Part shown: in pieces, positions 6,799 to 14,700 of the stretch
Layout of the letters: each line of letters starts with the position of its first letter
How positions within the stretch are numbered: the stretch's first letter is position 1
Assembly: GCA_049578545.1 (NCBI GenBank)
Contig: JBAUMF010000057.1
Location: 1-29,342, forward strand
DNA length: 29,342 nt
DNA from: DASQBT01 sp049578545
Lineage (GTDB): Bacteria; Pseudomonadota; Gammaproteobacteria; Burkholderiales; Thiobacillaceae
Direction of reading: 5' to 3'
Translations under genes and position numbers: made by a program
The notes under the pieces: model-generated
What the model saw: only the letters and a program-made list of their open reading frames with translations
Databases searched by the model: none
Told to the model about the DNA's origin: nothing

Positions 6799-7887
6799 AT
6801 GCCTCAACTTTTTTCTGAATTTCGTCTGAAAGGCGCGGTGCTACGCAATCGCATCGTCGTTTCGCCGATGTGCCAATACTCTGCCGAAAACGGTGTCCCG
6901 AACAATTGGCATATGGTGCATCTTGGCGCGCGCGCAGTCGGCGGTGCCGCACTAGTTATCGCCGAAGCCACGGCAGTATCGCCCGAAGGCCGCATCACGC
7001 CGGGGTGCACCGGTCTGTGGAACGATGAGCAGGTGGAAGCCTTCGCACCTATCGCTAATTTCGTCAAGAAGCACGGCGCGGTTCCCGGAATCCAGATCGC
7101 GCATGCAGGCCGCAAGGCGTCGGCCAACAAGCCTTGGGACGGCGACGATCATATTCCGGCAAGCGATCCGCGTGCGTGGAAAATCGTTGGTCCCTCTGCC
7201 GAGGCTTGGGGAGCAAATCTGCCACGGGTACCGCATTCGATGTCAAAGGCCGAAATCGTCTGTGCGCAGAATGACTTTGTGACGGCTGCAAAGCGCGCCT
7301 TGGAAGCGGGCTTTGAATGGCTCGAACTCCACTTTGCGCATGGCTATTTAGCGCAAAGCTTCTTCTCACCGCTCGCCAACAAGCGCACGGATGAATATGG
7401 CGGCAGCTTCGAGAACCGCGCGCGCTTCCTGGTTGATACGCTGACGGCGGTGCGTCGCGTGTGGCCGGAGAAACATCCATTAATGATCCGCCTTGGCGTC
7501 AGTGATTTTAAGGACGGAAGCCAGCCGCTGGAGGAATCCATTGCGTTGGTGGAAGTTTTCAAGCGGCAAGGGCTCGACATGATCGATGTGAGTCTCGGCT
7601 TTAACACGCCCGATGTTTCCGGTGTGCCGTGGGGGCCGGCGTTCATGGCACCGATCGCCAAGCAAATCAAAGAGGCGGTAAGCATTCCAACCGCTGTCGG
7701 CTGGTTCGTGACAGAGCCGCAGCAGGCGGAAACGATCATTGCGGACGGACAGGCCGATCTCGTCATGCTTGCGCACAAAGAATTGGACGATCCACATTTC
7801 CCCTACCATGCGGCGAAAGTACTCGGCGTTCCTGATGCCCAGAATGTTCTTCCGCCGCAATACGCGCATTGGCTCAAGGGACGGTGA
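6799..7887 (+). CDS. NADH:flavin oxidoreductase, XenA/YqjM-type Old Yellow Enzyme
   Basis: This is a 362-aa cytoplasmic FMN enzyme of the thermophilic-like (class III) OYE group, reducing activated C=C bonds with NAD(P)H. Key residues are at canonical places for XenA: Cys25 in SPMCQYSAENG, His178 and His181 in ELHFAHGYL with Tyr183, and the motif NKRTDEYGGSFENRARF. The C-terminus YAHWLKGR also fits XenA. Length is normal. No pathway partner lies nearby; the gene stands among mobile remnants and may have been carried in. The substrate (enones, nitro or quinone compounds) cannot be told. The final codons join directly to a histidine-kinase fragment. Confidence 0.95.
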   Translation: MPQLFSEFRLKGAVLRNRIVVSPMCQYSAENGVPNNWHMVHLGARAVGGAALVIAEATAVSPEGRITPGCTGLWNDEQVEAFAPIANFVKKHGAVPGIQIAHAGRKASANKPWDGDDHIPASDPRAWKIVGPSAEAWGANLPRVPHSMSKAEIVCAQNDFVTAAKRALEAGFEWLELHFAHGYLAQSFFSPLANKRTDEYGGSFENRARFLVDTLTAVRRVWPEKHPLMIRLGVSDFKDGSQPLEESIALVEVFKRQGLDMIDVSLGFNTPDVSGVPWGPAFMAPIAKQIKEAVSIPTAVGWFVTEPQQAETIIADGQADLVMLAHKELDDPHFPYHAAKVLGVPDAQNVLPPQYAHWLKGR

Positions 7888-8100
7888 GGTGACTATGCGG
7901 TTGGCCCAGAAAGGCGACGAGGCCGTGATGGAGGTCATCGACTCGGGACCGGGCATATCGGCTGCGGAGCGCGAGCGGGTGTTTGATGCCTTTTACCGTA
8001 TTCCCGACTCGCCCGGAGACGGCCGCGGACTGGGGTTCGCCATGGCACGCGAAGCGGCGCCCGCCTGGGCGGCACGGTTAGCCTTGCGCGTGCTCCAAGG
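7880..8100 (+). pseudogene. fragment of a sensor histidine kinase (ATPase domain)
   Basis: In the frame after the oxidoreductase end, codons from 7880 read DGEVTMRL, then VIDSGPGISAAERERVFDAF, FYRIPDSPGDGRGLGFAMA and REAA. These are the G1 (DSGPGI), F and G2 (GRGLGFA) boxes of a HATPase_c domain. The following expected segment, RLGGTVSL, is found in another frame from 8062, so there is a frameshift near 8060. The dimerisation, sensor and N-box parts are absent. It cannot work as a kinase. Its homology starts within the last codons of the oxidoreductase gene, suggesting a recombination joint. Confidence 0.8.
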
Positions 8101-8296
8101 GCGAGGGGGTTGTGTTCAGGTAATCAAGGTCGGCAAAGCTGGATTGGCGGGACATGGGTAGCAACCTCAGTAGCAATTACCAAATTATCCCAGATAAGAA
8201 GATTTGTTCAGCGCTTCCCTAGTGTCTACACGGAGCTAATCGAAGTTTGAAAGGCTTGTGGTTCATATCTCTAAGCCATTGTTATTATTATATAAA

Positions 8297-8341
8297 TGGT
8301 GCTGGTGACACGAGTCGAACGTGCGACCTACTGATTACGAA
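8297..8341 (-). other. 3' half of tRNA-Thr(CGT), second attachment-site copy
   Basis: It is identical to 80-124 over 45 nt in the same orientation, and diverges immediately on both sides. It lacks the 5' half of the tRNA and has no terminator after the CCA end, unlike the copy at 80-124. The two copies bracket about 8.2 kb. Confidence 0.75.
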
Positions 8342-8363
8342 GCGCGGCCAATGGATCAGGCCA

Positions 8364-8397
8364 ATTATAAATCAACCACTTACAGCGCTTGCCAAAG
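8364..8397. repeat. att-associated 34-nt motif, copy A
   Basis: It matches 8605-8638 at 28 of 34 positions in the same orientation, including the shared core CTTACAGCGCT. It begins exactly 22 nt after the tRNA-Thr half ends. It could be an integrase-binding site. Confidence 0.55.
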
Positions 8398-8538
8398 CAC
8401 AACCCAACGTCACACAGCCTCAATTCGCACCAGCCCAGGCATGTCATGGCACAAATACGTCACAGCACTTCGAGCTGTTTGCGGCTCGCGGGTTTGGACA
8501 AATCTGGTAACTGGATTATCACGATTCCAGTTTGATAT

Positions 8539-8582
8539 TGGCGCCCCGGAGAGATTCGAACTCCCGACCCCCTGGTTCGTAG
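8539..8582 (-). other. 3' half of tRNA-Arg(ACG), attachment-site remnant
   Basis: On the minus strand it reads anticodon loop CTACGAA (anticodon ACG), stem, GGGTC variable loop, T arm GGGAG-TTCGAAT-CTCTC, and a G/C-rich acceptor strand ending GCGCCA. This resembles proteobacterial tRNA-Arg(ACG), but the acceptor end is slightly altered and the 5' half is missing (AATCA follows instead of the partner strand). Confidence 0.65.
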
Positions 8583-8604
8583 AATCAATCACGGACACGG
8601 GGAC

Positions 8605-8638
8605 ATTATGAATCAAGACCTTACAGCGCTCGCCAACG
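8605..8638. repeat. att-associated 34-nt motif, copy B
   Basis: This is the partner of 8364-8397. It also starts 22 nt after the end of its tRNA half (8582). The equal spacing beside two different tRNA cores points to related integration systems. Confidence 0.55.
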
Positions 8639-8754
8639 TCTAAATAAGTCTCAAGAAGTCACGCATCTGTGTGAAATAGCGTCATCAAGTTACGAGTTGG
8701 CTACGTTAACGGTGTCGGTGATCGGCCATCGAGAGCCCATCAAGCGACGGTCAT

Positions 8755-8796
8755 TTAATCGTTGGATTTCTTTACACGCAGGAAATTGGTTGACAT
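8755..8796 (-). pseudogene. 13-codon frame with strong ribosome site, possible truncated gene start
   Basis: On the minus strand AAAGGAGG stands five bases before an ATG that reads MSTNFLRVKKSND and stops. It lies 27 bp after the stop of the TolC gene in the same direction. The good ribosome site suggests a further gene of the operon once began here and was cut at the island junction; a real small peptide is also possible. Confidence 0.3.
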
Positions 8797-8823
8797 CAAA
8801 TCCTCCTTTCTCAAACCGCCGAC

Positions 8824-10188
8824 TCACTTCCCGTCCACAAGCAACGCATTGATCGTCCCCACATCCGCCTCACTTAGATTTCCGGCAGCCGCCTTGAGTT
8901 TCAATCCCTGAAACAGAGTGTCGTAGCGTGCCTTGGCCAGGTCGTGCAGCGTGGTATACACCTGCTGCTGGGCATTGAGCACATCGCTGTTAATGCGTAA
9001 CCCCACCCGATAGCCCACCACATTGCCCTTCACGGCGCTTTGACCCGAACGCAGTGCCGATTCCAGCGCGTCCACCTGGGCCAGCCCATTCTTGATTCCC
9101 TCAAAGGCCTGCCTTGCATCGGTGGCGGCTTGGCGCCGCGCGGCTTCCAGTTCGGCGGCGCTCTGTTCGCGCTTGGCCATTGCCTCGACTACCTTGGAGC
9201 TGGTCGCGCCGCCGGCGTAGATCGGGATCGCGAGCTGCAGGCCGGCCTGCCAGCTTTTGTACAGGGTGGAATAATCCACCGGATTGGTCAGGTTGTCCGA
9301 CGAGTAATTGCCGCCGTAAGACGCAGTCAAGTCGAGGGTCGGCAAGTGGCCTGAGCGGCTGCGGCTGATTTCCGCCTCGGCTGCCTTAAGCGCCGCCTGT
9401 TGCGCGTGCACCGCCGGATTGTCATTCTTGGCTTGGCCGATCCAGGCCTGCGGATCGTCGGGCGTGGGTTGGGGGATCACCTTCGCCGCCTGGAAACCCG
9501 CCAGGGTTCCGGGCCACTCGCCGGTGATCTTTTGCAATTCACTGCGCTTGGCATCCAGTTCGTTGGCGGCCGAGACCGCCTGAAACCGGGCCAGCTCAAA
9601 GCGTGACTTGGCTTCGTCCACGTCGGTCACCGCCGAGGTGCCTGCGGTATAGCCATGCTGGGTCTGGGCAAGCTGCTCCTGCATGGCAGACACTTGGGCG
9701 TCGGCCGCCGTCACTGCCTCCTGCGCGACCAGCACATCAAAATAGGCCTGTGCCACCCGTAGGATCAGATCCGCTCGCGCCTGCTCGAACTGCGCCTGGG
9801 CCTGCTCAACCAGGTAGCCGGATTCTCGGTAGCTATAGAGATTCTCCAGATGCACCACGGGCTGGTTCAACTGCAAGGTCCAGGTCCAGTTGCGAATGTC
9901 CCGGGTGACCGGGGAGACTCCGCTAAATTCCGTACTGGCATGGGTGCGGCCATCGTTGCCATTCAAGCTGGCATTGGCCAGCAAACCGGCCCGGGCCTGG
10001 GGAAGCTTTTGTGCGGCAGCGTCAAAGGCATGGCGGGCCGCCTGGAAGGTGGGGTCGTTGGCTTGCGCCGTCTGGTAGATCCGCAGCAGATCGGACGCCT
10101 GCACCGGCAAGCTTAAAGCCAGCAGGGCGAGACCCCACGTCGCTTCCCGGCCTAACGTAGGCCAGACCCGTCGCAGCCCATCGCTCAC
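8824..10188 (-). CDS. TolC-family outer membrane protein of a type I secretion system
   Basis: This 454-aa protein has a signal peptide (hydrophobic ATWGLALLALSLPVQAS, cleavage near 31-32). Two TolC-like halves follow, rich in Ala/Gln helices, with typical motifs: DLLRIYQTAQANDPTFQAA after cleavage, LRVAQAYFDVLVAQEAV, and near the end YRVGLRINSDVLNAQQQVY. TolC homologues form trimeric channels through the outer membrane and periplasm. Its GTG start overlaps the HlyD stop (GTGA, 10185-10188), so the two are coupled. Having a private TolC implies a self-contained exporter for the RTX proteins encoded upstream. Length is normal. Confidence 0.95.
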   Translation of the reverse strand: MSDGLRRVWPTLGREATWGLALLALSLPVQASDLLRIYQTAQANDPTFQAARHAFDAAAQKLPQARAGLLANASLNGNDGRTHASTEFSGVSPVTRDIRNWTWTLQLNQPVVHLENLYSYRESGYLVEQAQAQFEQARADLILRVAQAYFDVLVAQEAVTAADAQVSAMQEQLAQTQHGYTAGTSAVTDVDEAKSRFELARFQAVSAANELDAKRSELQKITGEWPGTLAGFQAAKVIPQPTPDDPQAWIGQAKNDNPAVHAQQAALKAAEAEISRSRSGHLPTLDLTASYGGNYSSDNLTNPVDYSTLYKSWQAGLQLAIPIYAGGATSSKVVEAMAKREQSAAELEAARRQAATDARQAFEGIKNGLAQVDALESALRSGQSAVKGNVVGYRVGLRINSDVLNAQQQVYTTLHDLAKARYDTLFQGLKLKAAAGNLSEADVGTINALLVDGK

Positions 10189-11564
10189 CGTTCCCGTCCG
10201 CTTTCCTGCAAGGTCTTCTGGATGGGGGAGAACAAGTACTCCAACACGGAGCGCTTGCCCTGGTTGATCTCCGCAGTGACTTGCATGCCGGAAACCAGCT
10301 TGAGGTCTTCGCCCTGCGCATGCAGGGTTTGGCCGGACAGGGCCACCAGCGCTTTGTAGGTGAGCTGGGGAGGCGTTTGATCTGAGTGCGTGGACGAGGA
10401 ATCCCTGTTGGAGGGGGTTTGCGTGGCGTTGGCGTCACTTGCATCCGGGCCAATGGTCAGCACTTCACCGTCGAGCATGCCGTACTTCTGGAACGGATAG
10501 GCAGCCAGCTTGATCTTCACTTTCTGGTGCGGATAGACAAAGCCGACATCATCATTCTTGACGCTCACTTCGGCCACCAGCGCCTCGCTGTCAGGTACGA
10601 GCGACAAGAGCACGGTGCCCGGCGAGACCACGGTGCCGGGGGTATGGGTGGCCAAGTCCTTGACGATGCCGTCCTGGGAAGCGCGGAGTTCAAGCAGTTG
10701 ATTCTTGTGCTCCTGCTTGGCCGAGTCCTGTTGCAGTTTGCGGTAGTTCCCTTCCGCATCCACCCGCTCGTTCTGCAGATCGCTGCGGTACTTGGAGGTG
10801 ATCCCGGCGAGGTTCCGGCGCGCTTCTTCCACGGCGGCCGACTGACTGGCGACCGTATCCTGCTGTGCATTCAGGTCCTGGGCCTTCTCCAGATACTCCC
10901 GGGACTTGTCGCGCACCGTCACCTGAGGTGCATAGCCGTCCTTGCCCAGGTTCTCGTAGGCATCGGCCTGTTGCTTGAGGATCGGGGTCACTTCTTTGAT
11001 CTTGATCAACTCCTCTTGGGCCGCCTCATAGTCGTGCTGGGCCTTGTGCAAGGCTTCCTGGGCCTGGGAGAGGGATTCGATGTGGGCCTGCCGATGGTCA
11101 TGCAACTGGCTGTCGATCTGCCGATAGAGGTCGTCCGGGTCGCCGGGCTGGCGAGCCATTTCATGGCCGCCCAGTTCCGCGTCGATGCGGCGCAATTGCA
11201 GGGAGCGCAGGGTCAACTCGGATCTGATCGATTTGGTGTCGGCATCGGCAATCTGGGTGTCCATGCGCATGAGGACCTGGCCGGCATTCACGTGCTGACC
11301 CTCTTGCACCATGATCTGCTCGACAATGCCGGCATCGGCGGGCTGGACGATCTTGACGTAGGTTCTCGGGACCAGGCGGCCCTCGGCGCTGGCGATGATA
11401 TCGAGCCGGCCGAAGACCATCCACGCGGCGGTGATCAGCAACAGGGCAACAACCGCATACAGCACGGTGCGCGGCAAACGCCGGGGCGGGCTCTCCTGGA
11501 TGGACAGCAGCCCCGGTGCGAATTCGAGCGCGTCGGCAGAGAGGACAGGGGAGGATTCAGCCAT
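10185..11564 (-). CDS. HlyD-family periplasmic adaptor of type I secretion
   Basis: This 459-aa membrane fusion protein joins the ABC transporter to TolC. It has a short cytoplasmic N-terminus, one membrane helix (about 33-52, TVLYAVVALLLITAAWMVFG), a biotinyl-lipoyl half (IVQPADAGIVEQIMVQEGQ), a long coiled-coil region (about 115-285), the second lipoyl half (ELRASQDGIVKDLATHTPG) and a beta-barrel end. A Ser/Thr/Gln-rich insertion (ATQTPSNRDSSSTHSDQTPP) lies within the C-terminal beta part. AGGGA precedes the ATG at 11564. A 175-bp gap without a clear terminator separates it from the large RTX gene, so it is probably cotranscribed. Confidence 0.95.
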   Translation of the reverse strand: MAESSPVLSADALEFAPGLLSIQESPPRRLPRTVLYAVVALLLITAAWMVFGRLDIIASAEGRLVPRTYVKIVQPADAGIVEQIMVQEGQHVNAGQVLMRMDTQIADADTKSIRSELTLRSLQLRRIDAELGGHEMARQPGDPDDLYRQIDSQLHDHRQAHIESLSQAQEALHKAQHDYEAAQEELIKIKEVTPILKQQADAYENLGKDGYAPQVTVRDKSREYLEKAQDLNAQQDTVASQSAAVEEARRNLAGITSKYRSDLQNERVDAEGNYRKLQQDSAKQEHKNQLLELRASQDGIVKDLATHTPGTVVSPGTVLLSLVPDSEALVAEVSVKNDDVGFVYPHQKVKIKLAAYPFQKYGMLDGEVLTIGPDASDANATQTPSNRDSSSTHSDQTPPQLTYKALVALSGQTLHAQGEDLKLVSGMQVTAEINQGKRSVLEYLFSPIQKTLQESGRER

Positions 11565-11739
11565 GGATTCCCTCTACCTGAGAAGCCAAAGGCAGGTCGG
11601 CCGGACGCGTGCTTGGCAAACGTAACCGGCACCGCTCCGCATTCAGCTTTAGCACTCTAGAACTTGATACCGATTTCATCGACGTTCTGTCTCGAGCTTT
11701 CTATTTATTTCCAATGTTCCAGTCGTGATGAGTCCGGGG

Positions 11740-14700
11740 TCAATGGATGGCCACCGCACCCTGGCTGATGCTTGACCAGGCACTGATGGACTGCGCAGCG
11801 GTCCCGAACGAGGGATTCCGCAAGGCCGCCTGGGCCGCCGCCACATTCATGCCGCTCAAGCCGCCGTTCAAGCCATCGTAATAGGCCAGGTCGCCCCCTA
11901 TCGCCTCTGTATTGCTGCCGCTCAGGTAGGCCGTGAGCAAGCCATTGGTGAGGCTCCACTGGGTCAGGGTGGGCGTGTCCGCGAGCGCGGCATTGAACTG
12001 GTTTACCAGACTGGTGAAACTGAGATCCACGACATCATTGTTGTAGAGCGCGCTGGTGGAAGCGGCATCGTGGGTGGAACTGGCCGCCTCGATAACCTGC
12101 AGGGTCACGAAGTTCTGATTGGCGCTTGACGCATACCAGTCCTTGAACGTGAGGGTATCCGTCCCTTCGTTGAGGATGAGGTCGTTGCCGCTCTTGGAGA
12201 ATGACAAGTCGGCGTAGTTGATGCCACCGCCCAGAGATAGGGCGTTGGTTGCTCCGGCCGCTGCGTTGACGACATCCGCACCGTCGCCTTTGTCGAAGGC
12301 GATGATGTTGGCGCCGGAACCGCTGGTGATGGTGTCGTTTCCTGGGCCGCCGATGAAGAGGTCGTTGCCGGATTGGCCCGACAGCGCATCGTTGGCCGCG
12401 CCCCCCATGAGCAGGTGGTTGCCGCCCGCATCTACGCCCTGGCTGCCATCCAAACTCACCCAGCTATCTCCCACCAGGGTGCCATTGGCATTGACCGCGC
12501 TGCTGCCTGCGGTGCCATCCGATTTGGACCAACTCTGGAAATATGATCCATCCGGATTGCTGACCGTATCCGTGGCGTAGGTCGAGCCATCGGTATACGT
12601 GTAGTCGACCTTGGACTCGGTGACGCCGCTCACCCCACCGACGTTCTGGGTGTTGTCGTAGGTGTAGCTGTAGCCGGCCCCGGCAGTGGCGTTGCTGCCG
12701 CTGACCTCGCCGGTGACGGCATTGTAGTCGGTGGAACCGCTGCTGCCGTCGGACTTGCTCCAGCTCTGCTGGTAGGAGCCGTTGGGATCGGAGACGGTGT
12801 CGGTGAAGTAGGTGGAGCCATCGGTATAGGTGTAGTCGACCTTGGACTCGGTGACGCCGCTCACCCCAGCGACGTTCTGGGTGTTGTCGTAGGTGTAGCT
12901 GTAGCCGGCCCCGGCGGGGGCGTTGCTGCCGCTGACCTCGCCGGTCGCGGCGTTGTAGTCGGTGGAGCCGCTGCTGCCGTCGGACTTGCTCCAGCTCTGC
13001 TGGTAGGAGCCATCGGGATCGGAGACGGTGTCGGTGAAGTAGGTCGAGCCATCGGTATAGGTGTAGTCGACCTTGGACTCGGTGACGCCGCTCACGCCGC
13101 CCACGTTCTGGGTGTTGTCGTAGGTGTAGCTGTAGCCGGCCCCGGCAGTGGCATTGCTGCCGCTGACCTCGCCGCTCGCGGCATTGTAGTCGGTGCTGCC
13201 GCTGCTGCCGTCGCTCTTGCTCCAGCTCTGCTGGTAGGAACCGTTGGGGTCAGAGACGGTGTCGGTGCTGTAGGTCGAGCCGTCACTATAGGTGTAGTCG
13301 ACCTTGGATTCGCTCACTCCGCTCACCCCGCCGACATTCTGGGTGTTGTCGTAGGTGTAGCGGTAGCCCGCCCCGGCGGGGGCATTGCTGCCGGTGACTT
13401 CGCCGGTGACGGCGTTGTAGGTATCGTAGCCCGAGGAACCATCGCTCTTGGTCCATTGGTCACCGGTTTCATGACCCTGGGGATCGTACTGGAGGGTGGT
13501 GCTGTTGCCCTGCCCATCGTTCGTGTAGGTGCTGGTGCTGCCATCGGCATACAGGGTGTGGCCCGAGGAGGCGCCGGTTGCCGGATTGTAGGTATCCGAT
13601 CCCGAGGAGCCGTCGCTATGGATCCACAAATCACCGATCTTGTTGCCTTGGTTATTGTAATGGGTGAAGGTGGCATCGCCCTGTCCGTCACCTGCATAAC
13701 TCAATGTGCTGCCGTCGGCGAACGAGAAGGCCAGGCTGTTAATGACAGTTGGATCGGCGGCCCCATTGGGGATCGTCAGGGTATCCGCGCCGCCTTGATC
13801 AGCCAGGACCAGGTCCGTTCCGTTCTGGCTTAGGCTCATACTGGAAAGATTAATGCCCGCACCGAACACAACCTGCCGCGCATAGGAAGGCAACACCTGC
13901 TGCCCCATGCCCGGCTTGAAGTTGAAGATTTCCGGATCGAAGCTCGGCGCCGGCGGGGCCAGGGCAATCATCTGCGCCATGCTCATCGTGGTGCCATCCG
14001 CGAAGACGAATTCCTGCACTCCCGAGCCGATCGGGTCGTTCTGATGGGGCATGATCACCTGGATGCCCTGGTTTTGGCCCCAGGAGATGTTTAGCGTCGT
14101 ATAGGGTCCGGGTAGGGCGTAGCCCCCCTCATCCGTCGTCACCGTTCCCCAGAAGAATTGCAAGTTGGCCAAGCCGATGCCTGGGCCAAAGTGGACCGTC
14201 TCAGCAGGAACCGCGCCCGAGTCGAAATACGGCGCCAGCGCGGTGAAGTTATTGGCCGCGATGGTTGCCGTGACCGGTGTTCCCGAGGTCGCATAGTATG
14301 CCGCCGGCTGGGCGCCGTCTTTCAGGCTGATCAGGCTGGGCAACGGGGCGACGTAGGTGAGGAGACCACTGTCGATGGCCTGCTGCAGTGTGTCCGTATA
14401 GCCAAACCCCTGCATAATGTTGAGAGCATCCTGAGCCGTGTAGTAGCCGTCGGGGCTAAAGTGTCTCCACCCGCGCCATACAGAATCAGGCAACACAAGA
14501 TGGTACAGGTCCGCGTATTGATAACGTTCTGCACCATCACTGATGCCTTGTGCCTGGTAGTAGGCATCCAGGAAAGCGGCATCCTGATTACTGACGTTTC
14601 CAATCACGTCCATCCCGCTAATGCCCGGATTGACCGTAACGGTTCCGGGCCCCGCGCCGAAGATCGTGTCGTTCCCCGACCCGGTGATCACGGTTGAGGC

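Larger units (their letters stand above)
8162..8823. other. gene-poor junction with two tRNA-derived att remnants
   Basis: This 660-bp region holds 3' halves of tRNA-Thr and tRNA-Arg, each followed after 22 nt by a related 34-nt motif, and a 13-codon frame with a strong ribosome site. No integrase gene is present. Open frames across the tRNA remnants are not considered genes. Confidence 0.6.

Noticed and set aside
8321..8616. Plus- and minus-strand open frames across the tRNA remnants
   Set aside because: They are translations of tRNA halves and flanks, as seen by ERFELPTPWF, which is a well-known false peptide from a tRNA T arm.
10386..11660. 424-codon open frame on the plus strand
   Set aside because: It is antisense to the clear HlyD gene, is unnaturally Gly/Leu/His-rich and has no recognisable domain.
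12500..13455. CRISPR-like regular repeats
   Set aside because: The 231-bp units are contiguous and in frame within RTX2, without unique spacers; they are coding tandem repeats.
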